DNA of 64,000 nt from Chalciporus piperatus (Eukaryota; Basidiomycota; Agaricomycetes; Boletales; Boletaceae). Location of the stretch: contig JBBPTG010000064.1 of NCBI GenBank assembly GCA_038093975.1, positions 62,001 to 126,000 of the forward strand. The letters are read 5' to 3'. The notes below the pieces were generated by a model. It ran no database searches, was not told the DNA's origin, and saw only the letters and a list, made by a program, of their open reading frames with translations. The stretch's first letter is position 1, and every line of letters begins with the position of its first letter. Both the position numbers and the translations under genes were made by a program. Shown piece by piece: positions 10,685 through 24,850 of the stretch.

Positions 10685-13600
10685 ATGATGTACAGCAAAG
10701 AGAAAGACCCAGAGCACGACATCGCTCACGACTCGGATCCTGGTTTCATCGCGTTCTACTCAAAACTACCAAAGAAATCACCAAACGAAGATGGCATCGT
10801 CAGACTCTTTGACAGAAACGACTTCTACTCCGTACACGGCCACGACGCCCTCTACGTCGCGTCCCATGTCTTCAAAACAAATTCAGTCATCAAGTATCTC
10901 GGCGCAGGCGGAAAGACCGCAGGTCTCCCAAGCGTCATATTGAGCCACACACTCGGTCATACCTTCTTGAGAGAAGCGTTGACCGTCAAACAGCTCAAGG
11001 TAGAGATTTGGGAACCAGCTCCAGGCCAGGGAAGGAAAGCTGCAAAGTTTGTGCTCCAGAAGGAGGTGCGTACCACGTAGACGCCCCAGCCCGCGCTCAC
11101 CACTCTCTAGGCTTCTCCAGGAAACCTACAGGCAGTCGAGGATCTCCTCTTTGCAAACTCGGACGTTCTTTCTGCACCCATAGTCGTGGCAATCAAGGTC
11201 GCGTCCGCGTCAGGCGGTGAAAAGGCAAAGTCAAAGACTGTCAGCATCGCATACGCAGACACGAGCGTACGCGAATTGGGAGCAGCAGAGTTCGTAGACA
11301 CCGACCTGTTCTCGAATACAGAAGTACGTACACGACCGTCCTTTCGCGCAGCCCACCTGACGGGCCATATAGTCTCTCATAATACAACTCTCCGTCAAAG
11401 AGGCAATCATACCCACTGGAACTGCCTCAGGAACAACTGACCGCGACTTTGATCTCAACAAATTGAAAGCTGTCCTCGATCGTTGTGGTGTCGTCGTCAC
11501 AGAGCGAAAACCAAGTATGCCTCTTCAGTCTGTCGTTTATCGTCTTCCCAATCATGGTTTCACAGGCGAATTTACCGCTAAAAATGTCTTGGACGACATT
11601 GAAAAGCTAACTAGATCAGGCGAGGAGACGGAAGACGCTCCGAATATCAGCAGTATGAATCTCCTCTAGTATTCACGCTATTGCTCATATTGTTGTCTAG
11701 CTGTCCCAGCACCTGGGGCTCTCGCAGCCCTTCTTACGTATCTCTCCCTGCTTTCAGATTCTGCAAATCATGGCGCATATAAACTCAAGACCCACGATCT
11801 CGCTCAGTACATGCGCTTGGATGCGAGCTCAGTCAGGGCACTCTCCTTAGTAGACATTGAAGGCGGGGTCAGTAGTCTTTCCTCGCTCAAGAATACATCA
11901 CCGCTGCCATGCTAACCTTGTGTTCCTTCCAGGGTAGCATTAACAAGTCTGCCACGCTCCTAGGGCTTCTTAACAAGTGTAAGACGGCACAAGGAACGAG
12001 GTTGCTCGCAACGTGGCTCAAGCAGCCTCTTGTCAACTTGCATGAGATACGTGAGTGAGCACAGTATCGTCCTCGATATCAAGTTGACGCCCGGCTCCAT
12101 AGGCAAGAGGCAAGATCTAGTGGAAACCTTTGTGGACGATTCGTCAGCGAGACGTACTCTACAGGTAAACGCCATGTCTCCTGCTTTAGCCAGTGCTCGC
12201 GCTCACGAATGCTTCTCCTCCTCAAGGATGAATATCTCAAATTGATGCCTGACCTGCATCGACTAAGCAAACGGTTCAAGAAAGGTGTCGCTTCCCTCGA
12301 GGACGTCGTCCGAGTATATCAGGTCGTATTGAAGGTGAGACGCGTCGCGTCCGAGTCGTACTATCGACTTGGGAGCTGATCAGTACTTGCACCACTAGCT
12401 GCCAGGTCTCCTTGAAACCCTTGAGAGCATTCAATACGAACAGGAAGCCCACCGGAAGCTCGTAGAAGAGGTATACCTTGCGCCCCTTAAAGTACGTCCC
12501 TTTCCCCGCGCTGTCCCGGTGCCGCTGAGCGCGGGTGCATAGGCCCTTTCTGAAAATCTCTCGAAATACTCTGACATGGTGGAGACGACCCTCGACCTCG
12601 CCTCCCTTGATACACATACGTATACTATCAAACCCGAGTACGACGAAGGCTTGCAAGCCCTGGCCAGTAAACTCATGGAGGTACGTGGATGTTCCCGACA
12701 TCGGGTAGTGGGCTTGGGAAGGCGACTGGCGGACTGACCGTCGATATTTCGTTAGGTTAGGGATGGTCTTGACGCCGAGCATCGCACCGTCGGAAAGGAC
12801 CTCGGTCTCGATCTTGACAAAAAATTGCACTTGGAAAACTCTTCGACTTATGGATATTGTTTCAGAGTGACCAAGAATGTACGTCCCCTGAGCATTCTTC
12901 GCTCTAGCCAGCTAATCTCGTATGCGCATCAATTGGCGTACCCGCGAGTTAGGACGCGAAAGTTCTTGGAAAGAGTAAAAAGTACATTGAACTCGGGACG
13001 GTCAAGTCAGGGGTGTTCTTTACGACGAAGACATTGAAGGAGCTTGCGACGGAATATCAAGATGCGAACGACGAGTTCCAGCGGACGCAGTCTGGGCTCG
13101 TGAAAGAGGTCGTGAACATCGCTTGTGAGTACTCACTCTTATGCACCCCGTCAGAGGTGATCAACGTACTATCTAGCGACGTACACACCCGTGTTGGAGA
13201 GTTTGGACCACGTCCTTGCACACCTGGACGTCATCGTGAGGTTCGTTCTTTGTCCTCACTGGGTCGTACGCTGAATTTATCACTGATATGTCCAGTTTCG
13301 CCCACGTATCGGTGAATGCCCCCGAAGCATATGTAAAACCCAAAGTCTTTGAGAAAGGTATGACACAACTGACCGCTCTATGTGATGCTTAACATGGACC
13401 GGCGAATCAAGGCGAAAGTAGTCTTATACTGAAAGACGCCCGTCATCCTTGTCTCGAGGTGCAAGACGAAATCAGCTTCATCCCCAACGACGTCGAGATG
13501 GTCAAAGGGGAAGGAGAATTCCAAATCATCAGTACGCCTTCACTCTTCCACTCGTCAACCACTTTTAACGTTCGCACCCTTTGCAGCGGGACCCAACATG

Positions 13601-14724
13601 GGCGGAAAGAGCACGTACATTCGACAAGTCGGTGTGATAGCGCTCATGGCTCAAACCGGCTGTTTCGTTCCATGTTCTTCTGCTACGCTCCCGATCTTTG
13701 ATTCCATATTGTGTCGTGTCGGTGCGGGTGATTCACAGCTGAAGGGTGTGTCGACGTTTATGGCTGAGATGCTTGAGACTGCGTCGATTCTGAGGGTGAG
13801 TTGTTGCCTCCGTTTCGTGTGTGCATCTGTATGGGGACTGACGAGAATGTGTGATAGTCCGCATCAAAAGACTCGTTGATTATCATCGACGAGCTGGGAA
13901 GAGGTGGGTACATTGTACATCGTTGATAAACGAGCACGGAACGCTGAACATGCCCCAAAGGAACGTCAACGTATGACGGATTCGGACTTGCATGGGCCAT
14001 CTCAGAGTGAGTCCCATCCCGTCGCTAAATCAAACGTCTAACCCGTCACATAGACACATCGCCTCAAGCATTCGCGCATTCTGCCTATTCGCGACCCACT
14101 TCCACGAACTCACCGCGCTCGATCAGGAGATCCCACACGTGAAGAATTTGCACGTCGTCGCACATGTTGGACAAGAGGAGGGATCGCAAGAACGGGACAT
14201 CACGTTGTTATACAAAGTCCAGCCCGGTAAGCATCGTCGTGCTGCTTTGTGTCGCATAATCAGCTTTTACTCATCGGCGGGGGCACGATCGTAGGTGTCT
14301 CGGACCAGAGCTTTGGTATTCATGTCGCTCAGCTTGCGAATTTCCCGGAGAACGTCGTCAGGGTGCGTCTGCTTGAATTTGTCATGATGCGCGTCGTCGT
14401 TGACTCGTCGCTCACGTTCATCTTGATCCATGCACGTAGCTTGCGAAACGCAAGGCGGACGAACTCGAGGACTTTGCGGTGGGCCAACACTCCGAACCAC
14501 AGCACCCCGACGAAGTCACCGAACAAGGTATCCAGATCATCGAAGAGCTCCTCCACAAATGGGCGGACTCCACGGGCGCGACGGGCACAGACGGCGATGA
14601 CGTCGTCATGGAGGACACCAACGACACGGATTCACAACTAGAGGAACTGCGTCGCTGCGTCGAAGAGTTCCGACCACGGATAGACGCCAATGCGTGGGTA
14701 AAGTCGATGATGGCTTCTTTGTGA
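10685..14724 (+). CDS. MSH2: DNA mismatch repair protein MSH2
   Basis: A multi-intron gene whose spliced product aligns along the whole MutS-homologue architecture. The N-terminal mismatch-binding domain begins [18 protein letters not shown]; exon 1 is 10685-11065, exon 2 is 11111-11323, and exon 3 starts at 11373. Connector, lever and clamp segments follow. The ATPase has Walker [10 protein letters not shown] (about 13592-13618), the FVPCSSA and [15 protein letters not shown] blocks, Walker [12 protein letters not shown], and the ATHFHELT switch. It ends in a C-terminal dimerisation region with stop at 14722. MSH2 pairs with MSH6 or MSH3 in the nucleus to recognise mispairs and loops. No stop or frameshift was seen. 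ATGs occur at 10685 and 10688. The LINE 5' end lies within about 60 bp upstream, so the native promoter may have been displaced. Confidence 0.95.
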
Positions 14725-14842
14725 GGTTTGGGATTCGTGACGTGCCTGGGGGGCATACTTTCATAGAGTTGCATGCCCTTTTGCTTTCGATTTTTTGCTA
14801 CAACACATTGCTGTCTAATATGTAGATACCGTATCCACATTG

Positions 14843-17955
<3,113 letters not shown>

Positions 17956-18124
17956 GCTGGATGTCAGGTAGACCACTAGTAGACCCCGGTATGAGTTTGA
18001 TTATGGATATGAGCCGAGCCTGATCTGGGCGGTTGTTTGGAACGGAAGGCTTTGCCAAACAACCGCTTTTGGGGTGCACCTTTGCGACGCGCGTCCTTGT
18101 CGTGATCAATCCACCACGTCCATC
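17956..18124. promoter_or_regulatory. Bidirectional promoter between TRM4 and RPN1
   Basis: 169 bp separate the TRM4 start (-) from the RPN1 start (+). Both genes are housekeeping, so this short gap must contain both 5' leaders and probably a shared promoter. No specific factor site is claimed. Confidence 0.5.
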
Positions 18125-21100
18125 ATGGCAGAGCGTCCAACCGCAGAAATAAAGGTACCCTCAGAGGACCCGAAGAAGAAGAAGGAAGAGGAGGAAAAGA
18201 AACCCGCCGACAAGAAACCCGCCGCGTCCAAAGCGAATGGAGACAAGAAGGAAGAGGAGGAGGAGCTCGTGCGTCGGAATATGTGATCGACATGCAATGT
18301 ACTGATGATTTGGATCGCAGTCAGAAGAGGACGCGCAGCTCAAGTCTGAGCTCGAGATGCTCGTCGAGAGATTGAGGGTACGTCGTCAATACACACCTAG
18401 CCCGAGCTCGATCACATCTTGCTATCAGGAGCCCAACACAGACCTGCATCGACCTGCTCTCGAGACTCTCCGTGCACTCATACGGACATCGACATCATCC
18501 ATGACATCCGTACCTAAACCCCTCAAGTTCCTCCACCCTCATTACCCCGAACTCCAAAAGCTCTTCGACGCGTGGCCCCCATCAGAGGATAAGGTAGGTC
18601 ACTTCGTTGGTGAATCACCAAATGAAACTCACCCTGCAGTAGAGTCTCTTTGCGGACATCCTATCCGTCCTCGCTATGACGTACTCGGATACTCAACCAC
18701 GAGGGACTCTCCGGTATCGCTTGCTATCCGCGTCTCTCCTCCCTCCGTCATCAACGATACCGGAACCAGGTTCATGGGGCCACGAGTACGTTCGCCATCT
18801 TGCATCGGAGCTTGGAGAAGAGTACACACTCCGGCAAGAAGGTGAAGAAGCTGTTCCTCCCCCTCCTGCCACTGAAGGCGATGCGGCTGCCGCGAAGCCC
18901 GAGGCTGTTAATGTCCCTGGAACTATGGATGAATTACGCGCACTCGCATTGGAATGTGCAAAATTCTTCCTCAGTCATAACGCTGAGCCCGACGCCGTGG
19001 ATCTATTTGTCGAGCTGGAAATGGTCGATCGAATAGTAGACTTGGTTGATGTCAACACCTTTGGACGCGTTTGCATATACATGGACCGGTGCGTAATTAT
19101 ATTCGTCTGTTCTTGCTTAATCGCTGAATGGTATCCAGCTGTGTAACTCTTCTTCCACCGCCCGACGACGTCGCGTTCCTACGAGCGATCCACAAGATCT
19201 ACATTCAATTTGACAAGTTCCCTGAAGCACTGAGCGTGGCCATTCGCCTAAACGACTCGGAATCAATTCGGGAAGATTTCAACGCATCCGGGAACCCGTT
19301 AGTAGCGTCGCTTTTCCTGTTTTGTCGAAGGTCGTCTGACATGCTAGTCTAGGGTAATGCGACGCCAACTCGCTTTCCTCCTCGCTCGGGCTCAAATACC
19401 GGTGGAGTGGGTACAGCCTCCAGCATCGGAGGATGCGGACGCAGAAACAGAACTCCCTGAGGATATCATGGAATGCTTCAGTAATACTCACATGAGCAAA
19501 TTCTTCAGAGAGTTCGGGAAAGAAGTCGGCGTGGCAGAACCCAAGAGCTTGGAAGATGTGTACAAGAGTCATCTAGAGAATACGCGTAAGCATGTCTACT
19601 TCACCTCGATTCGATTTCAGATCACCTCCCTTTTTGACTCCAGGGGGAGGCTTATCCGCGAATGTCGATTCCGCGCGGGGAAACCTGGCGGGTACTTTTG
19701 TCAACGCGTTCGTCAATGCTGGCTTCGGAAACGATAAACTCATGGTAGAAGCCGAGGAGGGTAACAGTTGGGTATACAAGAACAAGGATCACGGTAAATC
19801 GCACATTCTCCATCACAATCCCTACTGACACGAGGTAGGTATGATGAGCGCTGCCGCCAGTTTGGGTCTCAGTTTGCTTTGGGACACGGATATTGGTCTC
19901 AGTCACGTCGACAAATACACGTACTCATCCGAAGAACATATCAAGGCTGGCGCCCTTCTTGCCACAGGTCTCTTGAATGCAGGCGTGCGGACGGAAGCGG
20001 ACGCTGCACTGGCGCTTCTCGGAGATTACACGACAAATCCATCACTATCCCTCAAAACGGCTTCTATCGTTGGTCTTGGATTGGCATACGCCGGTTCGCA
20101 TCGGGAAGACCTACTGAACCTGCTCCTTCCTGCGGTTGCTGACGACTCTACCTCGATGGAGATTGCTGCATTGAGTGCGCTGTCCCTCGGATTTGTCTTC
20201 GTCGGGAGTGGCAATGGCGAAATCACCAGCACTATTCTCCAAACGCTGATGGAGAGAGAAGACAAGGTACTTGGAGATAAGTGGGGTCGGTTCCTTGCAC
20301 TGGGGCTCGCACTCCTCTATGTTGGTGGGTATATGCTGCTCCGCACCCCTCAGCGAATGTAATACTGACTCTGAAACCTCCAGGACTCCAGGACGCGTCG
20401 GACGCCACGCTCGAAACCTTGAAAGCTATCGAGCATCCCATCTCAAAACAGGCACAAATTCTCGTAGAGGTCTGCTCCTTTGCAGCAACGGGTAATGTTT
20501 TGCGAGTGCAGAGACTTCTCCATCTTTGTGGCGAGCATTTAGAAGTTTTGAAAGAGAGAGAGGAGGCCGAACGGGAGGGGGAAAAGGAAGAGAAGAAAGA
20601 CGAGCCGAAGGACGAGCCGCCAAAGCCGGACGATACTTTGCAATCGTTTGCTGTGCTTGGCATCGCTATCATTGCGATGGGTGAGGAGATCGGCTCAGAA
20701 ATGTCGATGCGGCAGTTTAACCATTTGGTAAGATTACCTGCTCTCGATATTCACGACGCGCTTATAGTAGCAACCACAGATGCAATACGGGGATCCCATT
20801 ATCCGTAAATCCGTCCCTCTAGCTCTCGGCCTGATCAGTGCTTCAAATCCACAACTCCCTGTCCTCGACACGCTATCGAAATACAGTCACGACAACGACC
20901 TTCAAGTCGCACTCAACGCCATCTTTGCCATGGGTCTTGTTGGTGCAGGAAGCAATAACGCTCGCCTTGCTCAGATGCTGAGACAGCTAGCTGGCTACTA
21001 CTACAAGGAGCCCGACTGCTTGTTCGTGGTGCGCATCGCCCAAGGGTTGGTACACATGGGCAAGGGTACGATAGGCCTCAACCCCTTCTTCTCTGACCGC

Positions 21101-21601
21101 AACATCATGAGTCGACCCGCTATTGCTGGTTTGCTGGCAACGATCATGGCGTTCACCGATGCCAAAGCCTGTGAGTCATGTTCAACGTAGTACGACACTT
21201 TTGGAACTAAGTACCTATGCCCAACAGTCGTCCTGGACCGGTACCACTGGATGTTGTACTACCTCGTGACGGCTATGTACCCTCGATTCCTGATCACCCT
21301 CAACGAAGACCTCGAAAACCTTCCCGTGACTGTTCGTGTGGGCCAGGTAAGTTGAATCATGTGTAACGTTTGCTGGTCATGACACTCACCCGCCGCTCAG
21401 GCTGTCGATGTTGTCGGTCAAGCCGGCAAGCCTCGTACGATCTCCGGATTCCAGACACACACAACGCCCGTTCGCTTGGGTACTACCGAGCGAGCGGAGC
21501 TCGCGACGGAGGAATACATACCGTATGCACACGTTCTCGAAGGATTCGTGATTCTTCGCAAAAACCCGGGGTACGAGAAGGAGGATGCAATGCAGCTGTA
21601 A
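18125..21601 (+). CDS. RPN1: 26S proteasome regulatory subunit RPN1 (PSMD2)
   Basis: Starts ATGGCAGAGCG at 18125. The product has a Lys/Glu-rich N-terminal tail, then the conserved [21 protein letters not shown] region. A toroid of proteasome/cyclosome repeats follows, visible as [54 protein letters not shown] and similar Gly/Ala-rich helical hairpins. The C-terminal domain ends [20 protein letters not shown] with stop at 21599-21601. RPN1 is the base subunit that docks ubiquitin, shuttle factors and the deubiquitinase Ubp6. Many short introns interrupt the gene; all recognised joins keep frame. A Lys/Glu-rich insertion (about 20543-20610) lies between repeats. Confidence 0.95.
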
Positions 21602-21893
21602 TTTTTTTCTCGGGCGCGTGTACTTGTCGTTGGAATACAATTCAGTTGCCCTGATAGATAAATAATTTATCACATCGCTGCTGCGTTTTTGTTAGACTCG
21701 CAACACCTTACGAGTGTTCGATTGCAGCTATACAATGATATCATACAACATCGATTACCTTGTTTACAAGGTCACTGGGGGGAGAATTGTGGAGTTTCCT
21801 ACTATATATAAAAATAAGCATTAACCCGAAAAGCCGAACGAAAGCCGCATCAGGATGTTGTTGTGCGACATGGAGGCTACAGTACGTACGAGG
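21602..21893. other. Intergenic, no gene seen
   Basis: AT-richer 3' flank of RPN1. Nothing with coding character was recognised. Confidence 0.5.
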
Positions 21894-22597
21894 TCATAAG
21901 CATGATGTTTGTAAACTGTTCCACCACCTCTCTGTGTCTCTGTCAAGCTTCACATCTTCTAAACGCAAGTACTCGCTTGGATGACTCATCAGCAGTGTTT
22001 CATCAAAATCTCGTAGTAATCGAATGCCCTCCCGTCCACGGCACCGTGACAATGCCACATATACGTTGAAAGGTGTGAGTGATCCTGTTGCCAGCTAACG
22101 TCTCGTTTAGGTGCAAATCAATGATGTCGTACGCGCGACGCTGATCCCTGAGAAGAGATTGCAGGTCTGTGGCAGCGAGATGGTCTTCGAGGACTGCAGT
22201 TGGTCCTGCAAGGGGTTCCACTCCTCCGGCAAGTTTCCCACTCCCTACTCCTTCATCTACTTCCATCCCAATCTCGGAAACGACTCCGTTATCCTCCGAG
22301 CCCCCACCATTGCCAAGGACATGTTCATCACCCTGTCCATTAAGGTCCGAGACGACGGAGGCCATTGTTGCCTGAGTCGTCTCCATGCGCGATGCTGATA
22401 TCCGCAGACTGACAAGGCCAGGTAGTATCTGTGTTGTCGGCAACAACACCTTTTGACCTAGCAATGGCAACGGCAAGCTTTCCATGTCGTTCCTCGTGTT
22501 GGTTCTTTTGTGATTCTTTAAATATTTGCAGGTCCTCCTCCGTTAATTCGATTTCATCATCGTCATCATCGTCTTCCCAATTGTCATCTATAGTCAC
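21894..22597 (-). pseudogene. PIF1-like (Helitron-type) helicase remnant with internal deletion
   Basis: The minus strand shows the upstream acidic region (ELTEEDLQIFKESQ), then MASVVSDLNGQGDE and LLRDQRRAYDIIDLHLNETLAGN, the segment that normally lies just before the Walker A loop of PIF1-like helicases linked to Helitrons. Directly afterwards (about 22080) the sequence reads TPFNVYVALSRCRGREGIRL and LLRDFDETLLMSHPSEYLRL, which is the extreme C-terminus of such helicases, with stop at 21894. All catalytic helicase motifs between are missing. The two blocks are not in one clean frame throughout. It is best read as a deletion derivative of a transposon or domesticated helicase gene, not a functional enzyme. 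Confidence 0.72.
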
Positions 22598-23331
22598 AAC
22601 ATCTCGTCCTTCAGTTCCTGACGATGTTCTCCGGGGCCTCCTATTTGCACTTCAATACTTAATGCTTCCTCCTTGATAGGCTGCTGCTGTTCGTTTGCTA
22701 CTCCTCTCTATGAAACACTCCTGCTCTTGTGCTCGTGTTAACCCTCCTATTCGAATGTTTGTGGAAGCCTGCCGTGGCCGACGGCAGGAAACACTGAGAC
22801 GGGCGGGCGAACAGAACGGGACCACGCTCTATACGGGAGACTACGAAGTACGGGTACAAGAAAGACTGGCTATCTCTACGAGCGGTAGCGGGGTATATGT
22901 ATGGTGCACGTGACTAGTGGTAAGCTAGTGCTTACAGTTTGTTTTCTTTGCTCCCGGTCGCCCTACTTGATGTAAAATGTCGACGAGAAGCTTCGGGCAG
23001 TGGGAAGGAGTGATTGATCCAGTAAATTATCTCGTTGCCGCTGCAGTCTTGTGCATGACCCTGCCTTGCAACCCGGAAAATCTGAGACTCAAGAACTATA
23101 TACTTGAGTGAGATGCTCATTGGTAACGTTACCCGAGGTTTACCTCGCAAGATCATCCTCGCAAGATAAAAGTAACTTTGAAGGACTACGCTTCCGACCT
23201 CTCTGGAGCAATAGAACAGGTGCCCGGGTATTACGACAGATTGACATCACTCAGGCTGTTTTGACACCAGCCATCTTATCCTCCCTGCAATACGTTCCGC
23301 CACGCAATCGATCCAAAGTGAAACCTTCATT
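22598..23331. other. Intergenic, no gene seen
   Basis: No supported coding region. It may include further decayed upstream sequence of the helicase remnant. Confidence 0.4.
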
Positions 23332-23913
23332 ATGCCATCCAACAAGGATCGTCTCTACATCACCCTCCATGCCCGAGGCAGCTCTTCCACGCCAAATCTA
23401 GACAAATGCATTAAAACCCAAATACAATAACTAATTTGTCTGGGCTGACGATAGATACCATTGGGCCCTATTCGTAGGACCGAGGGTAGAAGCTGAAGAC
23501 GGAAAAGGCACAAAATTCCACGTGAAAAACAAGGTGACTGGACCAGAGCGAATAGAATGGCTCTTCGAGGAACTCAAGGTTCCTCTCACCTCCACCAACA
23601 TGCTACTCGTTCGTATCACAGTCGCGAAGATCGAGAACCGGAATCGGGTGGTGGATATTCTGCGCGGAATTCCTATTGGACAGGGGACGCCGGGATGACC
23701 TGCAAAAGCTGGGTGAAAGAGGCGTTGGAGGTGCTAAAAGCTGCAGATGGGGCGCTTGGTACGAATGTGATCGAGTGGGAGATGGTGCGCAACGCCGCGA
23801 TAGCGTATTGTAAAATGAAGAGGGAGGAACATCGTTTCGACGGGAAGGGCAATTTTGACACAACGAGGCCGGCGACATATGACATGATCCAGGACAAAGA
23901 AGTTATACCCTGA
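23332..23913 (+). pseudogene. Small fungal hypothetical protein gene, probably broken
   Basis: Exon 1 starts ATGCCATCC at 23332 and reads DRLYITLHARGSSSTPNLD. Exon 2 starts at 23455 and reads YHWALFVGPRVEAEDGKGTK, TNMLLVRITVAKIENRNRVV, then CKSWVKEALEVLKAADGALG and EEHRFDGKGNFDTTRPATYD to the stop at 23911. This pattern is a widespread fungal family of unknown function (YHWAL...GPK, CxxWVKEAL, FDGxGNFD). Two lesions are visible. The expected intron donor at 23406 is AT instead of GT. The frame also shifts by one base at a G-run at about 23683-23686. Both together suggest a pseudogene, although the second could be a sequencing error in a homopolymer. Confidence 0.6.
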
Positions 23914-24166
23914 AAATGGAACGGATGAGCGCGCGTATCTACGTGGATCTGCCGAATTGTTGCATGCTCAAGGTAGTGTAGAAGACACGTTCGTTCGTCC
24001 TTGTCGAGGGAGGTGCAGTGATCGAGAACGATCGGGCGGGGGTGGAGGCCAATTCGACGGCCCGGCGGTTAGCCGAAACGGGTGGCTGTACACTCGGTCC
24101 AGCCCCTTCGTTTTTCGGCGCGAAACTCTGTTCGCTCCACATTCGCGTTCAGTCGCAATACGCGCC

Positions 24167-24759
24167 ATGCCCGGGTTCTCCTTGACCTCGCTCTACCAGT
24201 TACCTCGACATTGCACGCCCAAAGCTCGCGAAGTCGTGCTTAACATCATCAACTCGGCTAACGCACCATTGAAGACCAAAGACATCTACAAGCTCGCTGT
24301 CCAACCCATTCCCGCCGCCAAATCCAATCCCAACAGCGCGAGATCATCTCCACCCCCCAACAATGAGGCGATTCGGTCCATGAGGTACGCCCGTTTACTG
24401 CGTTTTTATTCTTGTCCGGAACACTCGAGTACTCATGTGATACGTCACGTAGGTATCTCAAAACGGTCGTCCTTCGCGATTTGGCCGGCCAGAACCACAT
24501 TGAGAAAGTCAGGATGCAGGACGCGTTCAATGCATGGGTATGGAGACCCAAAACAGACATTCCTGCGACTCCAGCCAAGTCGACGAAACCCTCCTCCACC
24601 GCGCTCCCAGGCCTCCAGGAGCTCTCACCTGCAGTAGTAGGTGTAGGCGAGGATTGGAGTCACCTCAACAGACGGAGACAAAGAGCAAGGCAAAGAAAGG
24701 TCGAGAGATTTGCAAAGGATGCAGGAGGTGCAGAAGTTTCAGAGAAAGACGGCGCGTAA
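24167..24759 (+). CDS. Conserved hypothetical protein
   Basis: Two exons, 24167-24384 and 24453-24759, joined by a canonical 68-bp intron that restores a single frame of about 174 codons. It begins MPGFSLTSLYQLPRHCTPKA, has a region ANAPLKTKDIYKLAVQPI, then RYLKTVVLRDLAGQNHIEKV and WVWRP, and ends in a strongly basic segment (NRRRQRARQRKVERFAKD). The LKTKDIY...RYLKTVVL pattern looks like a compact winged-helix-like domain, which is inference only. The basic, hydroxylated N-terminus could be a mitochondrial presequence. I do not recognise a named family. Confidence 0.6.
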
Positions 24760-24850
24760 AGCATTGGCTACAAAGGCGAAGTCCATACATGCATGATTCG
24801 AACGGCTAGCCGTCCCTGTCCCGTCGTCTTCATAGATAGGCTGGTGACCT

